DNA from: Eubacterium_G segne
GTDB taxonomy: Bacteria > Bacillota > Clostridia > Lachnospirales > Lachnospiraceae
Direction: 5' to 3'
Length of the DNA: 64,000 nucleotides
NCBI RefSeq assembly: GCF_014287775.1
Contig: NZ_JACOOZ010000011.1
Span: 1 to 64,000, forward strand
Numbering within the stretch: the first letter of the stretch is position 1; each line of letters opens with the position of its first letter. The translations under genes and the position numbers were made by a program. The notes below the pieces were generated by a model, which was not told where the DNA came from, did no database searches, and was given only the letters and a program-made list of their open reading frames with translations. Positions 35,350 through 44,435 of this stretch are shown here, one piece after another.

Positions 35350-36180
35350 ATGTTTGGATATGTTGTTGTAAATAAACCGGAATTAAAAATTAAAGAATTT
35401 GACATTTACAAAGGTTATTATTGTGGACTGTGCCGGTCATTAAAGAAGCGCTATGGTTTTATGGGACAGCTTACCCTAACCTATGACATGACTTTTTTAA
35501 GTATGCTTTTAACGGCACTTTATGAACCGGAAATCTTCGATGAAATGCACAGATGCATTGCACATCCCACAAAAAAGCGCCGCATGATATCTTCTAAATA
35601 TACAGATTATGTGGCAGATATGAACATTATCTTGTCCTATTACAAGTCTATGGATGACTGGAAGGATGACCGGAATGTTATTAAGCTTTTATTTGCCAAA
35701 CTAATTAAATTAGGAAAAAATGATTACCTGGAAAAATCCCAGGCTATAGCTTCATTGCTTAACGAGCTCGGTACCCGCGAAAAAAATAATGAGACAGGCA
35801 TTGATGTTATGGCAGGGATTTTCGGTAAAATTATGGCAATTTTGTTTGTTCCACATAAAGACCGTTGGAGCGATACGCTGTCACGTATGGGATTTTTCCT
35901 TGGAAAATTTATTTATATTTTGGATGCCTATGACGATTTAGAAAAGGACATTAAGAAAAATTCCTACAATCCTTTTAAGGAAATTTGCCAAAATCCCGGT
36001 TTTGATGATAGAATAAAGCAGATGCTTACTATGATGATGGCTGAATGTTCCAAAGAATTTGAGACCCTGCCTATTCTTGAAAATGCGGAAATACTTCGCA
36101 ATATTCTCTATGCCGGGGTATGGAACAGATTTAGCACCATCTATAAAGAGAGAACCGGTACAGGCACTGAAAATAAATAA
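35350..36180 (+). CDS. DUF5685 family protein
   Basis: The 276-residue, mostly helical cytoplasmic protein starts FGYVVVNKPELKIKEFD. It carries the conserved YYCGLCRSLKKRYG near residue 25, LTYDMTFLSMLL, a central AGIFGKIMAILF helix and FIYILDAYDDLEKDIKKNSYNPF near the C-terminus. The aspartate-rich DAYDDLEKD motif recalls all-helical isoprenoid synthases, but no function is established. It lies between a zinc-ribbon membrane gene and a J-domain gene, so it may be a chaperone client or partner. Confidence 0.8.
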   Translation: MFGYVVVNKPELKIKEFDIYKGYYCGLCRSLKKRYGFMGQLTLTYDMTFLSMLLTALYEPEIFDEMHRCIAHPTKKRRMISSKYTDYVADMNIILSYYKSMDDWKDDRNVIKLLFAKLIKLGKNDYLEKSQAIASLLNELGTREKNNETGIDVMAGIFGKIMAILFVPHKDRWSDTLSRMGFFLGKFIYILDAYDDLEKDIKKNSYNPFKEICQNPGFDDRIKQMLTMMMAECSKEFETLPILENAEILRNILYAGVWNRFSTIYKERTGTGTENK

Positions 36181-36260
36181 TTCGTTTACATGGTTATCCT
36201 TTATATAACGTAAGTTTCATTGTGAAAAAGTTTTAAATTTAACAGATTGAGAGATACAAA

Positions 36261-36953
36261 ATGAACGATCCATATAAGGTTCTTGGCATAGACCCAAGTG
36301 CCACAGATGATGAAGTTAAAACAGCATATAGAAAGTTAAGCAGAAAATATCACCCGGATGCTAATATTAACAATCCCAACAAGGATAAAGCTGAAGAAAT
36401 GTTTAAGCTTGTAGGTCAGGCATACGACCAAATTATGAATGAGCGTAAAAACGGATATTCCGGTGGTTCCGGCAGCTACTCCGGTGGTGGATATAACGGT
36501 AACCCTTACGGTCAGTATAATGGCAATCCTTTTGGAGGCTTTGGTGGTTTTGGTGGCTTTGATGATTTCGGCGGTTCCTATGGAAGAAATACCGGATACA
36601 GTCAGGATGATTCATATTATTCTGCCGCTTCTAATTATATAAACAATGGCAGATTTAACGAGGCATTAAACGTACTTAATAACATAAATGACCGAAATGC
36701 CCGTTGGTATTTTCTCAGTGCCATTGCCAATAATGGTGTAGGAAATAATGTTATTGCCCTTGACATGGCAAAGACAGCCCTTCAAATGGAACCAAATAAT
36801 GCCACATATCAGCGTCTGGTTCAGACTTTGGAAAGTGGTGGTCAGTGGTACAATCAAAGACAATACTCATATGGCAGTAACCCGGATAACATGTTTTGTT
36901 GTTCTGATCCATGTACTGCGTTATGTCTTATGAATTTATGTTGCAGATGCTAA
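36261..36953 (+). CDS. J-domain protein with Gly/Tyr-rich linker, TPR-like helices and Cys-rich tail
   Basis: The 230-residue protein begins with a J domain (residues about 3-65) with the HPD tripeptide at 31-33, which stimulates DnaK-type chaperones. A Gly/Ser/Tyr/Asn-rich linker (about 68-122) follows, then a helical stretch with TPR-like spacing (ASNYINNGRFNEALNVLNNI, 124-143, and ALDMAKTALQMEPNN). The tail has seven cysteines in the last 19 residues (CCSDPC through CCRC). The tail could bind metal or be lipid-modified; this is not known. The Shine-Dalgarno is weak (GAGAG). It ends at a strong terminator. Confidence 0.88.
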   Translation: MNDPYKVLGIDPSATDDEVKTAYRKLSRKYHPDANINNPNKDKAEEMFKLVGQAYDQIMNERKNGYSGGSGSYSGGGYNGNPYGQYNGNPFGGFGGFGGFDDFGGSYGRNTGYSQDDSYYSAASNYINNGRFNEALNVLNNINDRNARWYFLSAIANNGVGNNVIALDMAKTALQMEPNNATYQRLVQTLESGGQWYNQRQYSYGSNPDNMFCCSDPCTALCLMNLCCRC

Positions 36954-36971
36954 ATGATATTACGTAATTAT

Positions 36972-37005
36972 GGGGCTGTCGCTCATTCAGTGCGACAGCC
37001 CCTAT
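36972..37005. terminator. Bidirectional terminator between convergent genes
   Basis: GGGGCTGTCGC (36972-36982) and GCGACAGCCCC (36992-37002) form a perfect 11-base GC-rich stem with a nine-base loop, 18 bases after the J-domain gene. On the plus strand TATTTATT follows. On the minus strand it lies about 20 bases after the carboxypeptidase stop and can end that operon too. Confidence 0.8.
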
Positions 37006-37022
37006 TTATTAAAACATCTTAT

Positions 37023-38066
37023 TTACTCCAATCCATATTTCAACATTTTTTTCGCATCATTCCACCGCTGCTCGTCTGTATTGTCGTTAAGTACCACGCT
37101 GACACATTCCTTATCACCCTTTTTCCCAACTGACACAAGACATTTTCCTGCCAATCCGGTACTTCCTGTTTTCAATCCCTGACAATATTCGTAATAGAAA
37201 CTTCCATTTTTATTTAACAGTGCATTAGTAGAAGTCCATGTTTTACTAAGTGTATCTGAATATGCGGAACTTTTACCACATATATCTGCAATAACTGAAT
37301 TACTGTATGCCTCAATTGCTATCTTAGATAAATCCGTTGCTGTGGTATATTGATCATCATCGTCGTATCCGTCAGGAGATGTGAAATGGGTATTTTCCAA
37401 TTCCATGTCCCTTACATTTCTGTTCATTTCCAATACAAAACGCTGTACGCACTGCTGGGAAGTAAAGGTCTTTCCTTCATTGGCAATATTATCCTCAAAA
37501 ATTTCCTGACCTGCCGCCTTTGCCAAAACATATGCAGCATCATTTCCTGATGAAATTAAAAGTCCCTGCAACAGTTCCTTTACTGTTACCACCTGTCCTC
37601 TGGAAAAACCTGCCTTGCTGGAATCAGAAGCAATAAAGGTTATTTCATCCCCTATTGTAACTACATCATTAACGTTCATAATTTGCAAAACCGTAAGTGC
37701 CGTCATTAACTTTGTGGTACTTGCCGGGTACATATGCGTATTTTCGTTTTTAGCATAAAGAACATTATTTGATTTTATGTCAACCAATATTGCTGACTGT
37801 GCACTAATATTTTCACTAAAGGAACTGCTTTTGGTTTCCTTATAATTAACCGGATGAAGGCTATAATCCGTCCATGGATTTTTTTCTGTAATTACATAAT
37901 TATCATGTATAAAATCCTGAACCACAACTTCCTTTTGAGCTGCCTCCATTACCGGATTCCCATTTTTCTTTTTTTCCTTACCTGTATTAAATGCATAATT
38001 TACAGTGCAAACAATAAGCAAAACTGCCATGGTTGCACTGATTACGCAAGTCAATCGACTTCTCAC
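37023..38066 (-). CDS. D-alanyl-D-alanine carboxypeptidase (S11, DacF/DacA-like)
   Basis: The 347-residue protein has an N-terminal membrane/signal segment (about residues 5-25) and the three penicillin-binding motifs: S116-x-x-K119 (PASTTKLM), S173-G-N175 (ISSGNDAA) and K299-T-G301 (GLKTGSTG). It trims the terminal D-alanine of peptidoglycan stem peptides outside the cell. The usual C-terminal beta domain and amphipathic anchor of PBP5 are absent. Initiation is at GTG (38066) with GGAGG seven bases upstream, overlapping the preceding lipoprotein stop by four bases (GTGA). It closes the pth-mfd operon. Confidence 0.93.
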   Translation of the reverse strand: MRSRLTCVISATMAVLLIVCTVNYAFNTGKEKKKNGNPVMEAAQKEVVVQDFIHDNYVITEKNPWTDYSLHPVNYKETKSSSFSENISAQSAILVDIKSNNVLYAKNENTHMYPASTTKLMTALTVLQIMNVNDVVTIGDEITFIASDSSKAGFSRGQVVTVKELLQGLLISSGNDAAYVLAKAAGQEIFEDNIANEGKTFTSQQCVQRFVLEMNRNVRDMELENTHFTSPDGYDDDDQYTTATDLSKIAIEAYSNSVIADICGKSSAYSDTLSKTWTSTNALLNKNGSFYYEYCQGLKTGSTGLAGKCLVSVGKKGDKECVSVVLNDNTDEQRWNDAKKMLKYGLE

Positions 38067-38707
38067 TTTGCATCCTCCAATGTAAATATATGTTCATTAA
38101 AATTAATTTCATCCCAACTTGCTCCTGCCGTAACAGTATTTGCTTTTTTCCACTTTTTATACATATTATCGGCAGCATTGTCGTCAGAGGAATTAACGTT
38201 ACTTTCAACTCTCTGTTGAATTTTCTGTTTTTCAAAAACCTCTATAAGCCGCTGTCTTTTAATATCAATTTTTTTAACAAGACCACTATCAGATTCTTCA
38301 AAAAAATCATTAACAGCTGCTTTTACATTGTCCTCGTCACTGTCAGAAAGCTGGACATCGTATTTTTTTGCCAGAGAACAAAAATATTCCCTGCGGCAAA
38401 TATCATCCAGTACAATGCTCTTTACTCCCTCCTGCCAGGAAACGCCTTTCTTCATGTCGCTTTTCCAGTCTATATTTTTGTTTTCCGAAATATAGTAAGC
38501 CTCATATGTTGCCTGGGCCGTGTAAGCATAGTATCTTACTTCGTCTGTTAAAACTCCAATACCACCTGCATTTATGGCAACTTCACTGTTTGACGACAAA
38601 TCAACCTGACCTGCGGTAGTTTCCTGATTGCCTTTGTCCTTACTGCAACCTGTCAGCGTCATGGTAAATACCACTGCTAACATTAAAACAACTGCTAATT
38701 TTTTCAT
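38063..38707 (-). CDS. Lipoprotein, SurA/PrsA N-terminal-like, in the mfd operon
   Basis: About 214 residues begin with a lipoprotein signal peptide (MKKLAVVLMLAVVFTMTLTG) with the cysteine of the LTGC lipobox near residue 20. The helical body (VLTDEVRYYAYTAQATYEAYY, KSIVLDDICRREYF, LAKKYDVQLSD) looks like the chaperone N-domain of SurA/PrsA-type proteins. I see no PpiC domain after it. The frame is open to 38752, inside mfd; I choose the ATG at 38707 with GGAG six bases upstream because it begins the signal peptide. It probably helps fold exported proteins (inference). Confidence 0.75.
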   Translation of the reverse strand: MKKLAVVLMLAVVFTMTLTGCSKDKGNQETTAGQVDLSSNSEVAINAGGIGVLTDEVRYYAYTAQATYEAYYISENKNIDWKSDMKKGVSWQEGVKSIVLDDICRREYFCSLAKKYDVQLSDSDEDNVKAAVNDFFEESDSGLVKKIDIKRQRLIEVFEKQKIQQRVESNVNSSDDNAADNMYKKWKKANTVTAGASWDEINFNEHIFTLEDAK

Positions 38708-38744
38708 ATAATCTCCATTCTGCACCTTTATGGCGACTTTACTG

Positions 38745-41700
38745 CTAAACAAGTGTGGACATGGATTCTACCAGTTTTCCTGCCCTTCCAATTACATTGT
38801 CATCATCAGGCTTTGGTGAATAAACAAAGTACGGTGTATCACCGGTAACAAACTTAAGTCTGCCTTTGTACTCCCTTACAAGAATCGGTATTCTCTCAAC
38901 ATCTATTTTGGCCTGATTCCACATCATTATTTTCATTTTGTCTTTAGTTCCACTGATTTCCGTAATGTAAACCTTATGAGCCGCTGCCTTAAGCAAAACA
39001 ACCTGTAACAGATTTTCAACCTGAGACGGTATATCCCCAAACCTGTCAATAAGTTCGTCCTGCATATCCTCGTACTCTTCGTCAGTTTCAATTCCTGCAA
39101 TTCTCTTATATATATCCATTTTAAGAGTTTCATTCTTAATATAAGATGCAGGAACAAAAGCATCACACATTAAATCAATCTTAGTTTCAAAGTCTTCTTC
39201 CGGTGTTTCACCCTTTAATACCTCAATAGCCTGATTTAGCATTTTACAGTACAAATCATATCCCACTGCCTCTAAATGTCCGCTTTGCTGGGCACCTAGA
39301 AGATTTCCTGTTCCTCTGATTTCCAAATCTCTCATGGCAATTTTCACCCCGGAACCTAACTCTGTAAAGTCTCTTATGGCACCAAGACGTTTTTCAGCCA
39401 CTTCCGTAAGCATTTTATTTCTGCTATACATTAAAAATGCATATGCCATACGGTTTGAACGTCCCACACGGCCTCTTAACTGATAAAGCTGTGACAATCC
39501 CATACGCTCCGCATCGTGAATAATAATGGTGTTGGCATTTGGAATATCCAGACCCGTTTCAATAATTGTGGTACTTACAAGTACATCAATGTCTCCATTA
39601 ACAAAGTCATACATAATTTCTTCTAGCTGCCGCTCACTCATTTGTCCGTGGGCAAATGCCACATTGGCATCCGGCACCATATTTTGAACACTTGCCGCCA
39701 TATCTGCAATATCCTGAACCCGGTTGTGAACAAAATAAACCTGTCCTCCTCTTGCCAGTTCACGGTTAATTGCGTCCCTTGCAATCTCCTCATTATATTC
39801 CATTACAAAGGTCTGAATAGGCATTCTGTCCTGAGGAGGTTCCTCCATAACACACATATCTCTTATGCCAATAAGGCTCATATGAAGGGTTCTTGGAATT
39901 GGCGTTGCCGTTAATGTAATAACATCAACGTTATTTTTCAGTTCCTTTATCTGTTCCTTATGCTTTACGCCAAATCTCTGCTCCTCGTCAATAATCAAAA
40001 GACCCAAATCCTTAAATTTAACATCCTTAGATAAAAGTCTGTGAGTTCCTATTACTATATCCACATATCCCTTTTTTAAATCTCTTATATTCTGGTCTAT
40101 GTTTGATTTTGTTCTAAATCTTGAAAGCATTTCCACCCTTACCGGGAAATCCTTAAATCTTTGTTTAAATGTTTTATAATGCTGCTGTGCCAGCACTGTT
40201 GTTGGCACTAAATACGCCACCTGCTTGTTATCCTGTATTGCCTTAAATGCCGCTCTAATGGCAATTTCCGTTTTTCCAAAGCCAACGTCACCGCATATAA
40301 GACGGTCCATGATTTTGGTGCTTTCCATGTCTTTTTTAACTTCATTTATGGCATTTAACTGATCATCCGTTTCCTCAAAAGGAAACATTTCCTCAAATTC
40401 CTTTTGCCACTCTGTATCCGGCGAAAATACATATCCCTGACCATTTTGTCTTATAGCATAAAGTTCCACCAGTTCCTTGGCAATTTCTGCAACAGCCTTC
40501 TTAACCTTTGACTTTGTTTTGTTCCATTCCTGACCGCCAAGACGGTTAAGCTTTGGCTTCTTTGCCTCGCTGTCGGCATATTTTTGAATCATATCAAGCT
40601 GAGTCGCCAATATATATAAATTACTTCCACCTGCATACTCTATCTTTATATAATCCTTTACCACATGGTCTACTTCCACCTTTTCAATTCCCCGGTATAT
40701 TCCCAGTCCATGGTTTTCGTGTACCACGTAATCCCCTATATTTAAATCAGAAAAGCTGGATATATTACTTCCTGAATATCCATGTTTCTTTCTGCGCTTT
40801 TTCTTCCGTTCTCCGAAGATATCCGTATCGGAAATGGCAACAAATTTCACCATGGGATATGTAAATCCCTTTCTAAGCCTTCCGGATATAATCATTACTT
40901 CTCCGGGATTTACCTCTCTTGTGTCATCCTTTTCATAAAATGCACTAATTCCAAAATCCCTCAAATCCTCTGCCAAACGCTGTCCCCTTGTAACGGATGT
41001 GGTTACCAGCAAGACGCTATATTTCTGCTTTTTGTATCTTTTAAGATCCTCTACAAGCATCTCAAATTTGTTATTATAAGGACTTATGTTTCTTGCATCT
41101 ACTTCCACAAAATCTTCTGTATCAAATACTGAAACCTTTTGTGCAATGGCAGTAAATACCACCTTTGTATATGAATTTATTTTATCTGTTATTCTCTCTT
41201 TGTTCCAAAGTACATCTGTCTGCCCCGGGAGAACGTAGCCCTTCTCCAGCCTGTTAGTCATGCTGTCCTTAAACTCCCCGTTAACTGCATTTAACTGCTC
41301 TAACACACGCTTTGGTTCATCAATAAAAAATATAGGGTTATCAAAATATTCCAAAAGACTTGTAAGGCTGTCAGAAAAATAGTTTACATAACTATCTATA
41401 GATACTCCAAAAGGATTTATTTCCATATTTGTTATAAACTCTTCCACTGTAGTTTTAAGTCTATGGGCTTCCTCTGTTTTAAACTTCTTTCTAAACTTCT
41501 CTACTGTTTTGTTTAATTCTAACTTAATTTTATCAAGTCCTGCCTTTATCTCTTCCTCTGTAAAGAAATATTCTGTGGCAGGATATATCTTTATACTTTC
41601 AAGATTCTCTATTGAACGCTGGTTTTCTATTTCAAAACTCTTTATTATGTCAACCTCGTCATCCCAAAAATCTATTCTGTAAGGCACCTCATCTGTTAAG

Positions 41701-42242
41701 GTATAAATATCAATTATGCTTCCCCTTATAGCAAACTGCCCCGGACTATCCACCTGTTCCACAGCCTCATAACCCATTTTAACCAGTTTCTTTTTAAGGG
41801 CATCCTGCTCTATTACGCTACCCTCTGATATTTCCAGATAATTGTCTTTTATTTTATCAAGAGGCTGAATTTTGTCCATAAAGGCATCTGCTGTTACAAT
41901 TACGGTAAAAGGCTTATCTTCTACTATTTTTTCAATAAATTCCAAACGTTGCTGTAAAATAAGATTTCCGTGAACATCAGCACTGAAAAATATGAAATCC
42001 TTAGAAGGATACATTACCGCGTCGTCTGTAAATCCCTTTATATCGTCGTATATTTCCTTTGCTTTTAATGCACTAAAAGTAACGATGACTTTCTGCCTGT
42101 AGCCATCGCTTAATCCTGTTATAAAATGTGCAAGCTGGGAGTCACTGCATCCTGTAACCTGACATGTTTTTTTCTGTGACAGACAGTCCCTGACCTGCTC
42201 ATATTCATTTAATTTTAAAAGAGGATAGTAAAAACTATTCAT
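38745..42242 (-). CDS. mfd: Transcription-repair coupling factor
   Basis: The 1165-residue protein is a full-length Mfd. It has UvrB-like N-terminal domains, an RNA-polymerase-interaction (CarD-like) domain with GDYVVHENHGLGIYRG, and a RecG-like translocase with Walker A GDVGFGKTE (near residue 651) and the DEEQ box in IIDEEQRFG (near residue 752). LTATPIPRTL follows, then QLRGRVGRS (motif VI) and a C-terminal TRCF domain. It removes RNA polymerase stalled at DNA lesions and recruits UvrA. AGGAG precedes the ATG. It lies nine bases after pth, a pairing usual in Firmicutes. Confidence 0.98.
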   Translation of the reverse strand: MNSFYYPLLKLNEYEQVRDCLSQKKTCQVTGCSDSQLAHFITGLSDGYRQKVIVTFSALKAKEIYDDIKGFTDDAVMYPSKDFIFFSADVHGNLILQQRLEFIEKIVEDKPFTVIVTADAFMDKIQPLDKIKDNYLEISEGSVIEQDALKKKLVKMGYEAVEQVDSPGQFAIRGSIIDIYTLTDEVPYRIDFWDDEVDIIKSFEIENQRSIENLESIKIYPATEYFFTEEEIKAGLDKIKLELNKTVEKFRKKFKTEEAHRLKTTVEEFITNMEINPFGVSIDSYVNYFSDSLTSLLEYFDNPIFFIDEPKRVLEQLNAVNGEFKDSMTNRLEKGYVLPGQTDVLWNKERITDKINSYTKVVFTAIAQKVSVFDTEDFVEVDARNISPYNNKFEMLVEDLKRYKKQKYSVLLVTTSVTRGQRLAEDLRDFGISAFYEKDDTREVNPGEVMIISGRLRKGFTYPMVKFVAISDTDIFGERKKKRRKKHGYSGSNISSFSDLNIGDYVVHENHGLGIYRGIEKVEVDHVVKDYIKIEYAGGSNLYILATQLDMIQKYADSEAKKPKLNRLGGQEWNKTKSKVKKAVAEIAKELVELYAIRQNGQGYVFSPDTEWQKEFEEMFPFEETDDQLNAINEVKKDMESTKIMDRLICGDVGFGKTEIAIRAAFKAIQDNKQVAYLVPTTVLAQQHYKTFKQRFKDFPVRVEMLSRFRTKSNIDQNIRDLKKGYVDIVIGTHRLLSKDVKFKDLGLLIIDEEQRFGVKHKEQIKELKNNVDVITLTATPIPRTLHMSLIGIRDMCVMEEPPQDRMPIQTFVMEYNEEIARDAINRELARGGQVYFVHNRVQDIADMAASVQNMVPDANVAFAHGQMSERQLEEIMYDFVNGDIDVLVSTTIIETGLDIPNANTIIIHDAERMGLSQLYQLRGRVGRSNRMAYAFLMYSRNKMLTEVAEKRLGAIRDFTELGSGVKIAMRDLEIRGTGNLLGAQQSGHLEAVGYDLYCKMLNQAIEVLKGETPEEDFETKIDLMCDAFVPASYIKNETLKMDIYKRIAGIETDEEYEDMQDELIDRFGDIPSQVENLLQVVLLKAAAHKVYITEISGTKDKMKIMMWNQAKIDVERIPILVREYKGRLKFVTGDTPYFVYSPKPDDDNVIGRAGKLVESMSTLV

Positions 42243-42251
42243 TCTCTGCTC

Positions 42252-42806
42252 CTAGTTAAATTTATTCATGGCTTCCTCCACGCCACATATTACCATCACT
42301 TCTGCTGCAGACGCTGCATTTCTTATAGCCTCATCTACGACCACTCTATCCTGTTTAGAGAATTTTCCAAGAACGTGCTTAACCAAATCTCCTTCGTTAG
42401 CCCCTACTCCCACTTTAATTCTCTTAAACTTATCTGTACCTGCATGGGCAATAATGCTTTTTAGTCCGTTATGACCTCCTGCACTTCCCTTTGCCCTTAT
42501 TCTGATTTTACCGGTAGGCAGGCTAATATCATCAGATATTACTATTATATCACTTTCCGGGTTTAATTTGTAGAAATCAATTACAGCCCTAACAGATTCT
42601 CCACTTAGATTCATATATGTCTGGGGTTTTACTAAAACAACCTTTTCTGCACCAATCTGACCTATACCACACAAAGCTTTATGCCGTTTTGTCTTTACCT
42701 CCACTGCCATTTGCCGTGCTAACTCATCAATAACGTCAAATCCTACATTGTGTCTTGTTTTGTCATATTTTTTATCGGGATTTCCCAAACCTATTATTGC
42801 GTACAT
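42252..42806 (-). CDS. pth: Peptidyl-tRNA hydrolase
   Basis: The 184-residue protein has all family signatures: GLGNPDKKYDKTRHNVGF with the catalytic histidine H20, VLVKPQTYMNLSGESV, SDDISLPTGKIRIRAKGSAGGHNGLKSII and FKRIKVGVG. It releases tRNA from prematurely dropped peptidyl-tRNA. AGGAG is seven bases before the ATG. A strong promoter lies upstream, so it probably begins the pth-mfd-lipoprotein-carboxypeptidase operon. Confidence 0.98.
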   Translation of the reverse strand: MYAIIGLGNPDKKYDKTRHNVGFDVIDELARQMAVEVKTKRHKALCGIGQIGAEKVVLVKPQTYMNLSGESVRAVIDFYKLNPESDIIVISDDISLPTGKIRIRAKGSAGGHNGLKSIIAHAGTDKFKRIKVGVGANEGDLVKHVLGKFSKQDRVVVDEAIRNAASAAEVMVICGVEEAMNKFN

Positions 42807-42854
42807 ATTAATCTCCTAACTAATCTGATTTATATTATCCCCCTGTATCTGCTG

Positions 42855-42883
42855 ATTATAAACCATAAATTATCATTAATCAA
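42855..42883 (-). promoter_or_regulatory. Sigma-A-type promoter of the pth-mfd operon
   Basis: On the minus strand TTGATT (42883-42878) and TATAAT (42860-42855) are separated by 17 bases, with a leader of about 42 bases before pth. The match is near consensus. Confidence 0.7.
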
Positions 42884-42975
42884 CGAATTTACCATGTTCT
42901 TACATCCCTTTTATTAACTTATTCTTTTTAATAACTTATTCTTAACAAAGTAATATTTATAAAGGGGATTTTTAC

Positions 42976-44097
42976 ATGAATAGTAGTGTTTCAAAAAAAA
43001 GAATTAATTCATTTACCGGACTTCGTTTTTATATGATGATTATCATTATGTTATCTCATATGGAATTTTTGTCTTTGCTACACAATGGCTATGTTTATTC
43101 ACGTTTTTTTCATAACGCTTATGTTGCTGTTAATTTTTTCTTTATATTATCAGGCTTTGGTCTCGCATATTCATATAAATGTAACGAGCATTTACCACAG
43201 ATAACACTACGTAACTCCATTTCATATGGCATCAAACGCGTAAAAAAAATATATCCTGTTTATTTTATTCTTTTATTTGTATGTTTACCATATTGCCTAT
43301 ATTTAAGTATTTCAGATGGAAATACTATTATTGTTGCATTTTGCAAAACTATATTTAAACTTATTCTGGACATATTTTTAGTTCAATCTTCAACAGGTAT
43401 TCTCCAATTAAGTACCGGAATTAATTCTGTTGGCTGGTTTTTATCAACTTTGTTTTTATTATATATATGTTGCCCTCTTTTACTAAAACTAAATGAAAAA
43501 ATAAAAAACAGCTTAAAAGCCGTGTCTCTTTTTTGGGGAATTAATCTTGCCTTAATAATTATTTTTTATTATATATTTGAGGCTATTGAAAGCAGAACCT
43601 TTTTTGACTCACTATCATACACTTCTCCTTATCTTCGGATTTTTTACCTTATTTCAGGAATACTTCTCTGTGATATGGTAAAGTTATCAAAAAGAAATTT
43701 AAATGCATTTAATACTTTTTCTGAAACTGTTATTGTTTTGTTAAATATCTTATGGTTTGTTTTCAGAAATAGTATAACCATTGATATTCACATAAAATAT
43801 ATAGTAGACTTTTTACTATGTGTTCTTTTAATATACATATTTGCTTTTGAAAGAGGGTATATATCAAAAGCTTTATCTAATTCCTTCCACGTTAAAGCAG
43901 GAAATAACACTATGTATTGGTTTCTGATTCATTACCCTATCAGACTGTATGTACATGCAATATTTAGTTTCTTTTCTCCTGCTGCAACCTGGTATATAGG
44001 TATAATTGAGGTAACCATAATATTTGTCTTAACATTTCTTGTAACAAATATTATTACAGGGAAAAAGCATTACTCCACGGATACTTCCATGAAATAA
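42976..44097 (+). CDS. Acyltransferase family 3 (OafA-like) membrane protein
   Basis: The 373-residue protein has about ten hydrophobic helices and starts with the family pattern NSFTGLRFYMMIIIMLSHMEFL, with the conserved histidine near residue 29. FFFILSGFGLAYSYK is the second motif. It is a lone plus-strand gene between two minus-strand operons and likely acylates a cell-envelope sugar. AAGGGG is eight bases before the ATG. The last codons double as the spoVG terminator of the opposite strand. It is AT-rich and distinct from the two acyltransferases in the polysaccharide locus. Confidence 0.9.
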   Translation: MNSSVSKKRINSFTGLRFYMMIIIMLSHMEFLSLLHNGYVYSRFFHNAYVAVNFFFILSGFGLAYSYKCNEHLPQITLRNSISYGIKRVKKIYPVYFILLFVCLPYCLYLSISDGNTIIVAFCKTIFKLILDIFLVQSSTGILQLSTGINSVGWFLSTLFLLYICCPLLLKLNEKIKNSLKAVSLFWGINLALIIIFYYIFEAIESRTFFDSLSYTSPYLRIFYLISGILLCDMVKLSKRNLNAFNTFSETVIVLLNILWFVFRNSITIDIHIKYIVDFLLCVLLIYIFAFERGYISKALSNSFHVKAGNNTMYWFLIHYPIRLYVHAIFSFFSPAATWYIGIIEVTIIFVLTFLVTNIITGKKHYSTDTSMK

Positions 44098-44100
44098 TGC
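44062..44100 (-). terminator. spoVG terminator overlapping the 3' end of the acyltransferase gene
   Basis: On the minus strand GCATTATTTCATGGA (44100-44086) pairs with TCCGTGGAGTAATGC (44081-44067) over 15 bases including three G-U pairs, with a four-base loop and a following TTTTT. On the plus strand those three pairs become C-A mismatches, so it works only for the spoVG direction. Nearly the whole element lies inside the coding sequence 42976-44097. Confidence 0.7.
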
Positions 44101-44134
44101 TTCCCTTTTGATCTTATTCTAAAAAAATTGCTTT

Positions 44135-44416
44135 TTATGCTTCCTCTGAAATTTCCGGTTCTAACAGTGCTTTCTCATAAGCATCAAGTACTATTTTCTG
44201 AATATTGCTGCGGGTATCTGAGTTAATTGGATGGGCAATGTCTCTGTACTCCCCATCTGCTGCCTTTCTACTTGGCATTGCAATGAAAAGTCCCTTGTCT
44301 CCCTCAACTACCTTTATGTCATGAACAACAAATTCGTTGTCAATTGTAATTGAAACAACTGCTTTCATTTTGCCCTCTTTTGTCATCTTTCTAACTCTTA
44401 CGTCTGTTATGTTCAT
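44135..44416 (-). CDS. spoVG: SpoVG family regulatory protein
   Basis: The 93-residue protein matches SpoVG: MNITDVRVRKMTKEGKMKAV at the start, SITIDNEFVVHDIKVVEG, GLFIAMPSRKAADGEYRDIAHPI and a helical C-terminus. It is a small nucleic-acid-binding regulator that affects sporulation, cell division and capsule or virulence genes in various Firmicutes. The frame is open to 44470, but the ATG at 44416 has GGGAG seven bases upstream and is the family start. It follows glgD by 19 bases and should be co-transcribed with glgC-glgD, not with a purR/glmU context as in Bacillus. Confidence 0.96.
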   Translation of the reverse strand: MNITDVRVRKMTKEGKMKAVVSITIDNEFVVHDIKVVEGDKGLFIAMPSRKAADGEYRDIAHPINSDTRSNIQKIVLDAYEKALLEPEISEEA

Positions 44417-44435
44417 ATTTTTACTCCCTTTCTTA

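Noticed and set aside
38090..38551. Plus-strand 153-codon frame opposite the lipoprotein gene
   Set aside because: The opposite strand has a clear lipobox protein within a tight operon; this frame has no supporting features.
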